64,000 bases of DNA from the NCBI GenBank assembly GCA_022494885.1, contig JAGVSM010003760.1, forward strand, positions 62,001 through 126,000, given 5' to 3'. The notes beneath the pieces are model-generated. The model saw nothing but the letters and a program-made list of their open reading frames with translations, did no database searches and was not told the origin of the DNA. This document shows, one piece after another, positions 31,813 through 43,017 of the stretch (the stretch's first letter is position 1; the number at the start of each line of letters is the position of its first letter). Origin of the DNA: Micrasema longulum. Taxonomy: Eukaryota > Arthropoda > Insecta > Trichoptera > Brachycentridae. The position numbers were made by a program, and so were the translations under genes.

Positions 31813-31965
31813 GTTTTAAATTATAGTTTGTCATCGGGTGCTCATATATAGGTTTTTATTAGGTTTTGAAAAACAGAGTACGTACATAATATTGAACATG
31901 TATAAAATCATGATTTTTTATGCTTTAAAAATAAAAATTCGACGCTAAAAAAAATAAAAACAAAA

Positions 31966-32200
31966 ATGTTAAAAATAATGAAAAATAAAAAAATAAAAAA
32001 TATATCAAAAAATATTAATGATAGTGTTGATATTATTGACATTTTAATATCGACAATCTTATTATAAAGGTTATGTTATAATAAATTAATATGTGCTCTA
32101 CCTCTAGATTTGAAATAAAAAATTAAATGGAACATTTTCATGGGTTATTCGTCAAACGGCCCTAATGACCAAAATAAAATTACTTTGGTCAAGTCAAACT
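31966..32200. other. AT-rich spacer
   Basis: Long A-rich runs; nothing recognised. Confidence 0.5.
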
Positions 32201-32204
32201 TGTA

Positions 32205-32310
32205 GTGACTTGGCGAGTCGCTCAACCGCAACGTGTATCGGCAGGATCTCACAATAATAACGAAGAGTCTTTGGTTCGATGCCCGGCCGAGATAAAACCG
32301 AAAGAAAAGG
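32205..32310 (+). repeat. tRNA-like sequence (possible SINE head)
   Basis: It contains a B-box match GGTTCGATGCC (about 32273-32283), with GAGTCGCTCAACCGCAACG upstream where the A box would be. It does not fold convincingly as a tRNA, so a worn SINE or tRNA pseudogene is more likely than a gene. Confidence 0.4.
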
Positions 32311-32599
32311 GGGCTCATTACGTGAAGAAAAAATACACCCATTTCGTTTTGGCGACCCCTTTCTTCAAATTCCTAATAGATCGTCTTTTGTTTTATCGAC
32401 TTCCGGTCATGTAAAGGTGATCAGGTTTGTTAATTACGGTCTAATGAATAAGAAACATTTGAGCATTTAACAATTTTTACCGAAATTTTTATACAGGGAA
32501 TTCCTTACTATTATTATTTTTTTTTGTTTATTTTTTTTTGTTCTATAACCAGCTAATAATATATTATTCACATTTGTACTTTTTTAACCTTATTTCTAA

Positions 32600-32760
32600 C
32601 TATTCTAAAGAAAGCATGCATTCCAGGGCCGCGATTATGAACGGCTATCTTCATCAGTGTATACTGAGACGGTAAAACGTATATCGATATTTATGTACGA
32701 AAGTGTATATGATTTTGAGGAAGTGTAGTTGCGTGTGGTGTTCCATTATGTGCTCAAATT
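32600..32760. repeat. Terminus of hAT-like family K
   Basis: CCAGGGCCGCGATTATGAAC, GGCTATCTTCATCAG, TATACTGAGACGG match the left end of the element at 43177 (CCCAGTGCCTCGATTATAAA, CTTCATCTGTATATATCGAG). Only one end is seen. Confidence 0.5.
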
Positions 32761-33067
32761 TGCGAAGAATAAAGATATTTTTTTATTAACATAAACATCG
32801 GCAAATCTGCATTTTACAAACATTTATAATACTTACATATTTGGCTTAATATATATATATATATTTTTTTTAAACACGAATTTCCTTTTATCCAAGATTA
32901 ATAAAAAAAATTAAACATAAAAATATTTAAAAAAATAACCTAAAAATTATACAGCATATTCAGTAGAATGTTTAAATAATAAAACATTCTACAGTAATAC
33001 AAAAACATAAAATGTATACAAACATACTATATGTATGTAGATATATAAAAATATTTTCTTTATTCAT

Positions 33068-33125
33068 CTATTATTCCCCTTTCCAATGTTATGATGCATA
33101 GGGCATTGCATTTGTTGGAGAATAT
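33068..33125 (-). repeat. SINE C 3' end fragment
   Basis: TTCCCCTTTCCAATGTTATG, ATGCATAGGGCATTGCATTTG is the reverse complement of the SINE C tail. Confidence 0.6.
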
Positions 33126-33590
33126 TTGTATTGCATTTTTAAAAATAAATTAAATAAACCAGAACTTAAAAAAAATAAGCGTATATTCCATTCACACCTT
33201 AGAAAAAAAAAATGCGTCGTGATGATCACCTAATAAATTTAGTATTTATGTATTTACAAAAACAAGAGTTGAATTTTATTTAATTTATTTAACTATTTGT
33301 ACATAGGCGGGCTTATCGCCAAACAACTTTATTCCAACCAGCCGATTTAATAAACAATATTTTTTTAGTTTTAAAAAGTATGCGAAAGAAATAAAACAAG
33401 CAATTTGAGTAAATAAATTAATAGCTGTCGATAATATTTATTAATAAGAGAAAGGAAAAAAGGAAAAATGAATGGAGAGAAAGACGTTTTTTCACGCGTG
33501 ATTTAAACGGATTATAAAGAGGTATGAGTTCGAATCCCGACGTTTTTAAGAGGATTTTTTTTCTGTCATTCTGTTCTATTATTGTATAGT
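33126..33590. other. AT-rich spacer
   Basis: A tRNA-like scrap GAGTTCGAATCCCGACG lies near 33529. Nothing else is recognised. Confidence 0.4.
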
Positions 33591-33595
33591 TTCAT

Positions 33596-33734
33596 GTACA
33601 ATTACATTGGTGAATGAACAGAATACCCAGGCTTAAGAAAAACCGCATTTAATTATCATGTTCTCACCGGGACTAGAAACCGAAACCTTTCGTATGTGAG
33701 CTAAGCGTCTTAACCACTACACCACGGAGGCCGC
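33596..33734 (-). repeat. SINE A, 3' truncated
   Basis: On minus: GCGGCCTCCGTGGTGTAGTG, GTTAAGACGCTTAGC, a worn B box (TTTCTAGTCCCGG), AAGCCTGGGTATTCTG. It is followed on plus by a family E scrap (33740-33830: CACCATAGTTGCCCAAAAA, AACGTGCTG). Confidence 0.8.
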
Positions 33735-34319
33735 TATGCAAACATCCAAATATACAACTACACCATAGTTGCCCAAAAATATAAAAGCAACGTGCTGATA
33801 AGACACATGCTATTAGAAGCTAACCCCAACGTACACTGATTTTAAATAATAAAAGAATCAAAATAATTAATACAATTAATTGAAACGTTAGCCACGTAGT
33901 TTACGCTATAAATATTAATAATTATCTTTATTCAACTTCAATATTAATGTTTTCACTTACATACGTAAATATTTTTAAACCAAATGCATTTTTCACACTA
34001 CGAAGTTTGTATGACCCGCCGAATTTAAATTATGCCGTGTTTGTATGAGTGTATGTATGATATTAACAATGCCATTCCAAATCATTATAAAAATTGTGTT
34101 GTTTTTGAAGAGGCTAGGTTTCCAGAACTGTGGCTCGTAAAAAAAAGTTGACTTAAACAAATGATTCAATTAAGTCACTGAGTCGTCTATTAAAAGAAAC
34201 CCTTTATCTCCTTGCATATAAAAAATTAGCACAATTTGTGATATTAAATTGTTGTCCGTTAAAATATTTTGCTATTTTCCTGCCATTGCTAACATAAAAA
34301 TAAGAGAAATTAAATATAA

Positions 34320-34510
34320 AATTATTTTCTTACTTTTAAATTGTAAGGCGAAATTTCTCTAAAATGTAATAAAAATATAATAAAAATTATCTTATTCAAA
34401 CGACGTCATAGATTCTTTTAAATCAACCAATGACAGAGTTTTGCGATAGGTTTTCTGTTTCCGGAAAGCCAACTCACCATTCGGGACAACTCATCGAAAA
34501 AAATAATAAA
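34320..34510 (-). mobile_element. MITE I, single arm
   Basis: TTCTCTAAAATGTAATAAA, GACGTCATAGATTC, AATCAACCAATGACAGAG, TTTCCGGAAAGCCAACTCAC match the right arm of 21115-21695 in reverse. Confidence 0.6.
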
Positions 34511-34538
34511 TACCAATAACAATAATTAAACACTTTAG

Positions 34539-34795
34539 TCGGTCTAGTGGTGTAATGGTCAGTGCATTTTACCATAGGAGAGGTCTCGGATTCGATTCTC
34601 AACATGGCTGGTATGAAATATTTACTTAAAAGGGTGTTTTCTCACTACAATATTTCAGTCCCTAGACTGGACCTGAAGCGTGAGACTGATTATCTAACCT
34701 TCATGATACAAAAAAATAATCAAGATTCGCTGCAATTGGTGTACCAATGCAGTGCCCTATGCAAATAAGGTGCGGAAAGAGAATGATGAATAATA
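34539..34795 (+). repeat. SINE C, full length
   Basis: CTAGTGGTGTAATGGTCAGT, B box GGATTCGATTCTC, GTATGAAATATTTACTTAAA, CCTAGACTGGACCTGAAGCG, GGTGTACCAATGCAGTGCCC, GAATGATGAATAATAAT. The overlapping 68-codon frame is not a gene. Confidence 0.82.
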
Positions 34796-35735
34796 ATATT
34801 AATGCACTTGCATAGCATTTTAAGAAAAAATCACACTTACATACCACAAAATTATATAATGTACAATGTAAACATTCAAAAATTTATTTATCTGTTATCC
34901 CTTATAACACAGTACAATGTATATTTTCCAGTGTTAGTTTTTTGTTGCATCTATCTTGCTACGGGTTTACCTACATAGATAAATGCAACAAAAAACTTAA
35001 AAGATATTAAAAAGATTCACTCTATTTTGAGATTATGAAAAAAAAAATTATTTTTTTTAAATGACTTTTTGAATTTTTTTTTTTGGATTTTCAAACTTTG
35101 CTGTGAGAAATGTTTCTCTAAAGTTTCGCTGTCTGACCCTGAAAAACTGTGTAGATACAAAGCGCTTTATTTGAAATACATTTCGATAAATTTCCTTGAA
35201 TTACTTGAGGATGACTGAAATGATTTTTTATTTTACTAGGCAGATTCGTACAGAATATTTTTTAAAACAAAAAAAAAAATATCTGTAGACTATTGAATGA
35301 CCTTTTCCGGGTCAGTTTCCTAAGAAAAATATCATGAAACCTGTCTTTTAATTTATTGAATGATTTTTTATTTTGCTTACTATTTTTTTAAAATGTTAAT
35401 GAAGGGGGGTGCCAAAAAGAAAAATGTTGAGAAGTCTCTAGGTTGAGGAAGCGCGTAATTATATTTCTTGGTCCAAATAATAATTTGAAGATGGTGGAAT
35501 GAAGATACACAAATCAACAGATTATCTGAGCGAGTTTCTACATTTTAATATCCGGCTTGTAGGTCTAATTATGATCCGAGACAGATAATATTTGGGAATT
35601 CGGTACAATGACTTGGATCACTATTTAATGATGTAGGGAAAATATTAATAATAACTAGTGCATAATTAATGAGTGTTCATTACCGAGCTGCCACTTAAAT
35701 TGATCAATATCATAAATTTTGTACGTAACGTATCA
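34796..35735. other. AT-rich spacer with family N repeats at 35205-35370
   Basis: GATTTTTTATTTTACTAGG, CAGATTCGT and then GGGTCAGTTTCCTAAG, ATCATGAAACCTGTCTT recur at 38570-38640 (TTATTTTTCCGGGCAG, AATCATGGAACCCGTCTTC). Function and class are unknown. No gene is seen. Confidence 0.45.
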
Positions 35736-35800
35736 CAGTAGAGATGGAGAACAGTTTGGAGAAGGGAATATGGAGGTCTGGGCATTTACGAGGCTTATTT

Positions 35801-37213
35801 ATTTATTTGAAAGAAACAAACAGTCGACAATGATATAAAAACATTAAAAAAATACGGTTTAAAGACAGACCAGCAAAGTTTCTAAATATGAATCACACAT
35901 ATTATTAAATTGTGTTACAACAAAAGGTGTGTTTATTTTATTTTATTTGGGAAATCAACAGTTCTACATACATATTTTTAGTAAACAAACAAATATAGTG
36001 TATAAACTCAGAACTAATAACAAATTTCCACATAGTATACAAAGTTAGTAAAGAAAATATATTACATATCAAATAAATACGTACAATTTATACATATAAA
36101 AATATTATTTTTATGTACTCAACAATCAAAGATTTTTTAAATATTTATTTTAAGAAAATTAAGTTACTGTAAATTGGGCGGAAAAGGGACGAAAATGCTT
36201 GAAGAGAGGATAAGGAGGGGAGGGAAGATGTACATATTTATTATTATAATGTCTAATAAGTTACATAATACATTTTTAGTGTAAATTTTAAATCTGACAG
36301 AGTGATGTTTGTGTAACCTATATTTTTAAATTTTGTATTGTACATTGAAAAAGTCCTACGAAAAAAAGCATTTTTAACATACGATGTTTTACTTATTGGT
36401 ACATGAAACAGGTGGTACCGTCTACAAATCCTGGCTGGCACATGTATTGTTATTAAACCAAGCAGCTCTGTACAGTCAACCATTCCTGTCATAATTTTGT
36501 AAAGCAGTAGTTGGTCCGCACACACTGCGGTATTGTAGAGAAATGATTCCATGGAAGGTGGAGGCAGTGAGAGTAGATACATAAGAAATACCGGTTTTGT
36601 ATTTAAGGTACTTTATAAATTTGTTTTGAATATTTTCTATTCTACTTATATATATGGCATACTGGGGATTCCATATGTGAGAGGCGTATTCCAAATGGCT
36701 TCTGACAAATGTATAATATAATGAAATATGTTTATGTGTATTTGTATGAAAGTAAGTGTAGAGGTGCGTTTGTGTGTATTTGTGTGGGAGTAAGTGTTTA
36801 GGTGTGTATAAGTGTGTAAGTGTGAGCATCATTAAATAGCAAGTGGGATCGTATCGCAGCCAGAAAAAATGAGTCTTAATTTATTTTTGAACAAATTAAG
36901 GGGCATGTAAAATATATCAATAGATAAAAAAAAAGCATTATAGTTGGATCAAGATCGATAGAAAAAAGAGTGTTGTGCATCGTTAGTGCTAGAGACTGGC
37001 AGATGGAATAAATACTTATTTCTTGTCACGCGAAAGGGGGACATTAAGATTAATTTAGGAGAGTAGGTTAAAATAGTCTATTTTATTATTTAATAATTTA
37101 TGTAAATAGCATTATTCAGATACAGTGCGTCTATTTTCAAGGGTAAAAAATCCATTTCGTTTGGCATATTGGCTGTAAGTACAAAGCGTTTTATTGTTTT
37201 TCTATAATCTAGG
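35801..37213 (-). mobile_element. LINE J1 3' part, interrupted
   Basis: 35801-35936 (GAAACAAACAGTCGACAAT, AAGACAGACCAGCAAAG) and 36729-37213 (GTTTATGTGTATTTGTATG, GTATCGCAGCCAGAAAAAAT, AGACTGGCAGATGGAATAAA) are J1 sequence as at 55290-56140. It is a 5'-truncated RT tail plus 3' UTR, cut by LINE J5. Confidence 0.75.
35937..36728 (-). mobile_element. LINE J5 3' end inserted in J1
   Basis: On minus: YYTFVRSHLEYASHIWNPQY, ISRIENIQNKFIKYLKYKTG; after a frameshift ADQLLLYKIMTGMVDCTELL, FHVPISKTSYVKNAFFRRTF, then the 3' UTR down to TTTATTTTATTTGGGAAATC. These are Jockey/CR1-like post-RT motifs (RSHLEYAS..W.P). TGTTTAT flanks it at 35930-35936 and 36729-36735, a 7-base target duplication. Its 3' UTR recurs at 57480. 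Confidence 0.82.
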
Positions 37214-37299
37214 TATTTGACGAGTCATTGGTCAAATGGTCACTTTACACATTGTGTCACATGCAATATTCTGCCTTTAAATAGTACAAAGATTGATTA

Positions 37300-38265
37300 T
37301 TAAAGTAATTTGAAAGAAACCCTTAACATTTTACTCGGAAAATATCTACGAATCATTTAAGGTTCTTATACTAGACACTATTTACAAAATAAATTCTACT
37401 ATGCAAATTAAAAAAGAAGAAAAAATAAACGACTTTCAGTTGAAGAAATCAGATACCAAAATAATATCAAAATTCCTAAACTCCCCACAAGTCATGCTCA
37501 AAATTGTTTTCTTTTCAAAGGAATAAAAAAAAAATTATCATCTCCCGGATGAACTGAAAACTATTAAACTTAATATTTCAGTAAATATATTTAAAGTAAA
37601 TTAAAAAAAATAAATTTAAACAAGTAAAAACGGCTTTCTATTTTAATTCATATTACGGTATTATTATTTTCTGTTTTTCTTTTTGTTTCGTATTATTTTA
37701 ATTTTGTTCTTAAGTATATTCAAAATTATATAAATTAACAAAATAAATCTGTACCTCAGAGGAAGACGGATGCAAATCCAGAATTTGATGAAATGACATT
37801 TTGATTTTTGTTTCCAGTTTATGATCATGTCCATTGATTTTAAAGAAATGTAAGTCTTTTATTGAAAGAACCAATGTATTAAGATGCTGGAAATACAAAT
37901 TAATACTTTGAATTATTTGAAATCACGAAAGTCGATTCTTTAGACTCTTGTTGAACATTACAAAACAATGACCCGAATTCAATTAAATAAATTTGTAATA
38001 AAATGGTAACTGGATTTAGGTAGAGAAAAAATTAAAAACTGGCTAAAATAATATATGGTATACATACTGTATAACTTTATAATAAATTAACTAGTTAATA
38101 GTCATGTTATTGTTTTTTTTTTGCATTAAAATGTATGCCTTAAAACAGGTTGCACCTAGTTAGGCAGCTAGACATAATTTAGAGAAATCTATTACCTGAG
38201 TATGTATGTAGTAGATAAAGAAATTGTAATTTTTGTTAATAAACCATTATTATTATTATTACTAG
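37300..38265 (+). pseudogene. LINE J7 RT tail and 3' UTR
   Basis: On plus: YKINSTMQIKKEEKINDFQL, KKSDTKIISKFLNSPQVM, then after a stop LPDELKTIKLNISVNIFK, the usual end of a Jockey-like LINE protein. A long AT-rich region ends in TTGTTAATAAACC(ATT)n near 38240-38265. Heavily decayed; part of this span may be other DNA. Confidence 0.45.
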
Positions 38266-38332
38266 TGATTACATGTGTTTTATATTATTGAATGAATTTT
38301 TGTAATAATTTAATTTGACTTTAATAATTTAC

Positions 38333-38520
38333 CAACAATATTTTGAGTTCGTTCAAATTTTTGTAGGCAAGGACTGAATTCAACTTCCTAGGCAGCTGTT
38401 ACACAGTGTGTAAAGTGGCCACTTAAACCAGCCAATGACAGGTCATAAGCCCTGTGCATGCCTAGACTTCTATATTACCTTCTCTAAAATGTTTTTCGTC
38501 TCGGTTGTAACATGTAAATC
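38333..38520. repeat. Family D, head (-) joined to body and tail (+)
   Basis: TTTGAGTTCGTTCAAATTTT, GGACTGAATTCAACTTCC is a minus head. It then switches to plus: ACACAGTGTGTAAAGTGGCC, CATAAGCCCTGTGCATGCC. Confidence 0.75.
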
Positions 38521-38559
38521 ATTTACATTATTAATTTATTTAAAGCATCTTTCATTTTA

Positions 38560-38885
38560 CCCGGGGACAATTGATTGATCTTTTATTTTTCCGGGCAGTT
38601 TTCGAAGAATAAAATCATGGAACCCGTCTTCATTAATCTTTTTTTTTTTTTTTTGCCGTGCAGTTTAAACCAAAATAAAAAAAAGAACGCTGAAATATTA
38701 TGATCTTTTATTTTACCGGGCATGAAGGTAAGATGATCAGTCTGACGTTTCAAATGCCAGTCAGGAAACAGTGAAATATTGCAGTTCTAACAATCCTTAA
38801 AATCAATATTTCCTGTCCGCCCGGCCAGGGATTTCACCTTTGACCTCAACATAGGTAGACGAACGCGTCAACCACTTCTCAACGA
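38560..38885 (-). repeat. Family N repeat fused to SINE C
   Basis: Family N (TTATTTTTCCGGGCAG, repeated as TTATTTTACCGGGCATG) runs into a minus SINE C: AAGTGGTTGACGCGTTCGTC, a worn B box, CAATATTTCACTGTTTCCTG, ATCATCTTACCTTCATG. The normal (ATG)n tail is replaced by the N sequence. Confidence 0.55.
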
Positions 38886-39120
38886 GAACTCAATAAAAAC
38901 ACTAATTTCAAACAATTTGGATGCCGCTTTTAATGAAAATAAAAACAGCGCTTTTTGGAATCGTCATTTCGATGATTGTGAATTGAGAAGGCGGAGTTAG
39001 TGTCGTTCGGTGTTTTGCCCCTCGTGGTAATTACAATTTAAGGATCCAAAGTTAGGTGGCCAATGCTTCATGTCCGAAATGTGAGACACCTGCTTAGTAC
39101 CAGGGCTGTATAAAGGTTTA
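38886..39120. other. Spacer, nothing recognised
   Basis: Moderate composition (AGAAGGCGGAGTTAGTGTCG), no feature supported. Confidence 0.4.
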
Positions 39121-39124
39121 AATA

Positions 39125-39225
39125 TGTTACAACAGAGTTAAAGAATATTTAAAAAGGAAATATGGAAGTTTAGGCGTTTACAGAGCTTTTGACATCACGA
39201 TGTTTAAACTTAGGCAAAATGAGGA
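39125..39225 (-). repeat. Family D tail fragment
   Basis: GGAAATATGGAAGTTTAGGC, GTTTACAGAGC, TTTAAACTTAGGCAAAAT. An old copy. Confidence 0.6.
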
Positions 39226-39359
39226 TTTAAAAAAAAACATGTATTTTTTATTTATTATAATTTTTTCTTTGCATTTTTCATAAGTTACTTTTATATTATT
39301 ATCAAATCATAAAAAAACCCGCGAAGACATGGCTTATGAGAGAGCCGATAATTTATTTT

Positions 39360-39655
39360 AAATTTCAATTTAGGTTATTTTGTTCATTTTTTAATTTTTT
39401 ATTTTGTATTTATTTTTATCTAAGAAGGTAAACATGAACAGAAAAAATATAAAAGGAAAAATAATGAAGCCCACTAAACCGCGAAACCGGCTTGTCAGCA
39501 GGTTTCTTATTTTTCCTTTACAAAGAAAAACGTTAGAGAAATTTTGTAAATTTAAAAAGATATATAAACATTATTAATAACTAAAAGCATGCGTATTTTG
39601 TACACGAAGTTTATAAAGATAGAATCTATTTAAATCTGCGTTTTTATCTATAATT
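39360..39655 (-). mobile_element. LINE J2 3' UTR
   Basis: CACTAAACCGCGAAACCGGC, TTGTCAGCAGGTTTCTTA, AAACATTATTAATAACTAAA match 58900-59070, where the coding end is attached. Confidence 0.6.
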
Positions 39656-39682
39656 TAAAAAAGAATAAAAACAAATGTTCCA

Positions 39683-40142
39683 CAGTTCGTAAAATGGCCA
39701 CTTAAACTAGCAAATAACAGATCATAAGCTCTGTAAAAAAATATATTAACATATTTCCTTCTCTAAAATGTTTTCCTTCTCTGTTGCAAGAAAATGTAGA
39801 TGTAAATAATTCCCTAGGGAGGAAATCCACCCAGTCTGCAAACATTTGAACATACTCAAAGCTTTGTTGATAAATCAAACTGATATTAGAAGTATAAAAA
39901 TTGTTTTCAGTCGTTGCCTAGTGAATCGGTTCAGCCGGATGAATCTCACTCACATGATAAGGGTTTCAGCTATTTTATTTCATAAAAGTTAACAGATGGA
40001 AGAGTTGAAGAAATGTGGATTGTTAAACATAGGCAGGCTGGTAAATGTTACACAATGTGTAAAGTGGACACTCAAACCAGCCAATGACTTTCATATTCAA
40101 TTCCCAAAAATATTTTCTCTCTCTGTTGCAGCAAATTTAGAA
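39683..40142 (+). repeat. Family D, tail-head-body-tail
   Basis: A tail (AATGGCCACTTAAACTAGC) leads to the head CCCTAGGGAGGAAATCCACC, AGTCTGCAAACATTTG, then TTGTTTTCAGTCGTTGCC, CAGCCGGATGAATCTCACTC, ACACAATGTGTAAAGTGG and a second tail. This shows the order of parts in one orientation and supports a tandem unit of about 330-400 bases. Confidence 0.8.
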
Positions 40143-41535
40143 CATCATTATGTTTGGTTTTACGTGTTCATATTTATTTATTTGGCGTATAATTATCAGT
40201 GTGGCGATATATAAAAAAAGAGTAGTCGCATGCAAAAAAATAAAATCTAGGAGGAGAGGAGATTCAAAATAGCACTCCTGCTTTGTCAATTGATAACATG
40301 CATAAATATTTGAAATAAGTTATTACATTTTTGTTCTATAATACCTCGATCCATCCCTGTAGATTATTAAGGGATTATTAAGATTGGCATGTCGATAAAG
40401 GAAGCCGCTTCCGTTGTGTAATAACAGAAAGTCGGTTTAGACATGCGTGTAATAGATGTCCTTTATTAAAACTAATTTCTTATTTTTTACTTTGGATATT
40501 TATTTTTGTAATTATTTATTATGTACATACTTAAAAATTACTAGAACATGTGATGAACATTACTGTTCCGTAGTTTTTATTAAAATATGTGAATCATTAA
40601 TTATAATATTAAAGGCATTCGTTTATCGGTCAAAAACTTTATACAATGTATTCCTAACAATATTTGAGAGAAGTGATTTGAATTTGAGGTTTTTAATTTA
40701 AATTTAAAAATAATTTACGTGAAATTTTTTTTTTTAGATATCGGAGTATTTATTTATTGATTTTATTTATTTAAGTCTTCAAGTACAAAAGCAACATCTA
40801 CCAGCTAATTAAAAAACAGACTGGTCAAAAACTTGAAGTACTAAAAAACGAAAATATATCTATATCTAAAGATACATTCATGAAGAAAAAATATATTTAA
40901 AAAAAATAATAATTTAACTTAAATAAAAATATATTTTGTTATACATATTGACGAATGAGAAATTGAATGTGGAATGTGGAAATTTACATATTCCTTTACC
41001 ATCATCGCCATCGCTTTTGTTAAATTTGCCAAATGCATTATTTAATAAAAAATGTAGTGTTAAACAAATTCATTAAATAGAAGTCATTTGAATCCCAAAA
41101 ATATAAAATACATGTTTACCCCTTTTGTAAAAAGTGGCGATATAAAAAAATTTCAAAGCGTGCCGCACTTTACAGGGTGTATTTTTAAATATCATTGGCC
41201 TACTGATTCTAAAGAGTGTATTCATTCATTCAATCGAACGAAGATGTTAACGATCGTTTTAACGAAATATCGTAAAGTTTAATTTATTTTATTTGCTGAA
41301 TTTGTTAAACGAGCTTTAAATGACAATTTCTTAATTCCAAAATAAAATAATTTAGTGATGGACCGAAACAAGATTTTCAAACCGAAATTTCGGTTGAAAC
41401 CGAATATTTTATAGACAAATTTAAAGTTTTTTGAAAAGCCCAAAATAAGCGCGTTTTTTTTGTTAAACCTTATGAGTTTATTAAAAAAGGTGTTAAATAA
41501 AACACACAATAAAATAAAATAAAAAACATACATTG
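40143..41535. other. AT-rich spacer
   Basis: At 41355-41410 the motif GGACCGAAAC, CCGAAATTTCGGTTGAAAC is a short palindromic repeat of a type seen in hAT-like MITEs. At 40745-40850 there may be a LINE 3' end (minus). Open frames here are AT-driven. Confidence 0.4.
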
Positions 41536-41539
41536 AATG

Positions 41540-41800
41540 AACAATATTTTGAGTTAGCACACATTTTTGTAGACAAGGACTGGATTCAGCTCCCTAGGGA
41601 GCTGCTTATATTACAAGAGAGATAAATAACATTTTAGAGAAGGCTATATAGCAGTCTAGGCATCTACAGGGCTTATGGTCTGTCGTTGGCTGGTTTAAGT
41701 AGCCACTTTAAACACAGTGTAACATTCACCATTCTGCCAATATTTAAACATATATATTCCTATAATTCTTTCACCTGTTGATGTTTGTGAAGTAACTTAA
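41540..41800 (-). repeat. Family D head, tail and body
   Basis: CAATATTTTGAGTTAGCACA, GACTGGATTCAGCTCCCTAG, GGAGCTGCTTATATTAC, GTCTAGGCATCTACAGGGC, TCACCATTCTGCC, TTCTTTCACCTGTTGATG. Confidence 0.8.
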
Positions 41801-42150
41801 CTAGCATTTAAAAGAACTGCATTGAGGGGAGACTCTTAAGCCCACCATCCACCCGCAGCTGTTATAGAGTCCTGAGGGACTCTCTGTCAGCTGCGCATAG
41901 AGGAAAGTTATTATAAATATTCCTAAGGAATACAAACTCTATGCAGATTAAAGAGGGGGGAGGAGGACGTATGCACAGAGGCCAACACGTCGTCCCCACC
42001 CCTCAGGATCCCCTTAATGCCTTTGTTTTTTTTTATTAAAAAAAAATATGTTAACAAACAATTAACATAAATAAATGTATCCAAATATACAAAAACATTT
42101 TCTTAAAACTATAGTAACATAACAAACATAACTTACACAAAACAAAAAAA
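41801..42150. other. GC-richer block then poly-A spacer
   Basis: 41850-42020 holds the hairpin GAGTCCTGAGGGACTC and a GGGGGGAGGAGGACGTATGC, CGTCGTCCCCACCCCTCAGG stretch. It may be a LINE tail (minus), but no firm protein match is recognised. Confidence 0.35.
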
Positions 42151-42154
42151 AAAC

Positions 42155-42266
42155 AGTTGAAAGGATTGAAGAAATATAGATGTTCACATGTGAGCAGAAT
42201 GGTGAATGTTACACAGAGTGTAGGGTAGCTAATTAAACCAGCCAATGACAGGTCATAAGCCCTGTT
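42155..42266 (+). repeat. Family D body fragment
   Basis: AGGATTGAAGAAATATAG, GAGCAGAATGGTGAATGTTA, CCAGCCAATGACAGGTCATA. Confidence 0.78.
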
Positions 42267-42550
42267 TATTAACAATAAAAATTTGTTCAATAATTTCAAC
42301 TATATCAAGAATGAAAGTTATAAATTAATAAAACTATAATAAAAGCGGTTTTATTAAAAAAAACATAAGGAAATAGGAGTAATTATTTTTTTAATATTAT
42401 TATCATAAAAAATAAATTACATTACGCAATTTTTTTAATTCTTGGACTTTTGTGGTCTCTTCACAAATACTTCTTCATTTTCGTTAAAATGTCAGTGAAC
42501 TTGTAGTAATTATTAACGAACGAAAACCTTAATAGCGTCATGTTCTAGGC

Positions 42551-42620
42551 CCCCTGGTTTCGATATTTTATCTTCGCCAGGACTTGAAAGATTCGCCGAG
42601 GACTGGCAAAGGGTTGCCGC
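42551..42620 (-). repeat. Isolated hammerhead-like core
   Basis: On minus, CCTGGCGAAGATAAAATATC, GAAACCAGGGG gives CTGGCGA, stem GATA/TATC and GAAAC (42551-42582). The A-to-G change in the CTGANGA box would be damaging. The family is not seen elsewhere. Confidence 0.35.
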
Positions 42621-42657
42621 TCAACTACCGAATCATTCACGGATTAGGGAGTAATCA

Positions 42658-43017
42658 ATGACAAATAATAGATCGACTGTATCGCTGGTATTTATCAATC
42701 TATTTGTCCTTTATAAGAGGCTGTATGTGGTACAGAATCAATTCAAAACTCAAAGGGATGAATCCACAAACTATGCACGCGAGTTACTTATAAAAAAGGT
42801 TTCGTATTTTTTACACGAATATTTCTTTTTATGTAGGATTCATAAAGTAAAAAATGTACAAACAATACTTGATTCTGTTATTTTTCTAACAAAGAATAAT
42901 GAAATTAAAATGTTATGTTTTTTTATTAAAAACATTAATATACAAGAAAAAAGGGTTGTGTCACTAAGTATTTTGGGATCACAAGAAACACAAATAATGT
43001 TTAAAGTCATATACTAA
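42658..43017 (+). CDS. Unknown 119-codon open frame (doubtful)
   Basis: It begins MTNNRSTVSLVFINLFVL and includes RDESTNYARELLIKKVSYFL and NVQTILDSVIFLTKNNEIKM. It is rich in Lys, Ile, Asn and Phe, as AT-rich random frames are, but is longer than most neighbours. No domain or homology is recognised. Probably not a gene. Confidence 0.2.
   Translation: MTNNRSTVSLVFINLFVLYKRLYVVQNQFKTQRDESTNYARELLIKKVSYFLHEYFFLCRIHKVKNVQTILDSVIFLTKNNEIKMLCFFIKNINIQEKRVVSLSILGSQETQIMFKVIY

Larger units (their letters stand above)
30925..31965 (-). mobile_element. LINE J3 3' UTR, split by a later insertion
   Basis: 30925-31015 (TATTACAATATTAATACA, TAAACTATTATATAATT) and 31826-31965 (TTTGTCATCGGGTGCTCA, GTACGTACATAATATTG) are the two halves of the stretch that is continuous at 12655-12860. 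The 0.8 kb between them holds a minisatellite, a LINE 3' end and a D unit. Confidence 0.6.
35740..37287 (-). repeat. Family D copy split by a LINE
   Basis: The D tail at 35740-35798 (GAGAAGGGAATATGGAGG, CTGGGCATTTACGAGGC) resumes at about 37215-37287 (GAGTCATTGGTCAAATGG, CACTTTACACATTGTG). The 1.4 kb between is LINE J1 with its own insertion. Confidence 0.7.
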
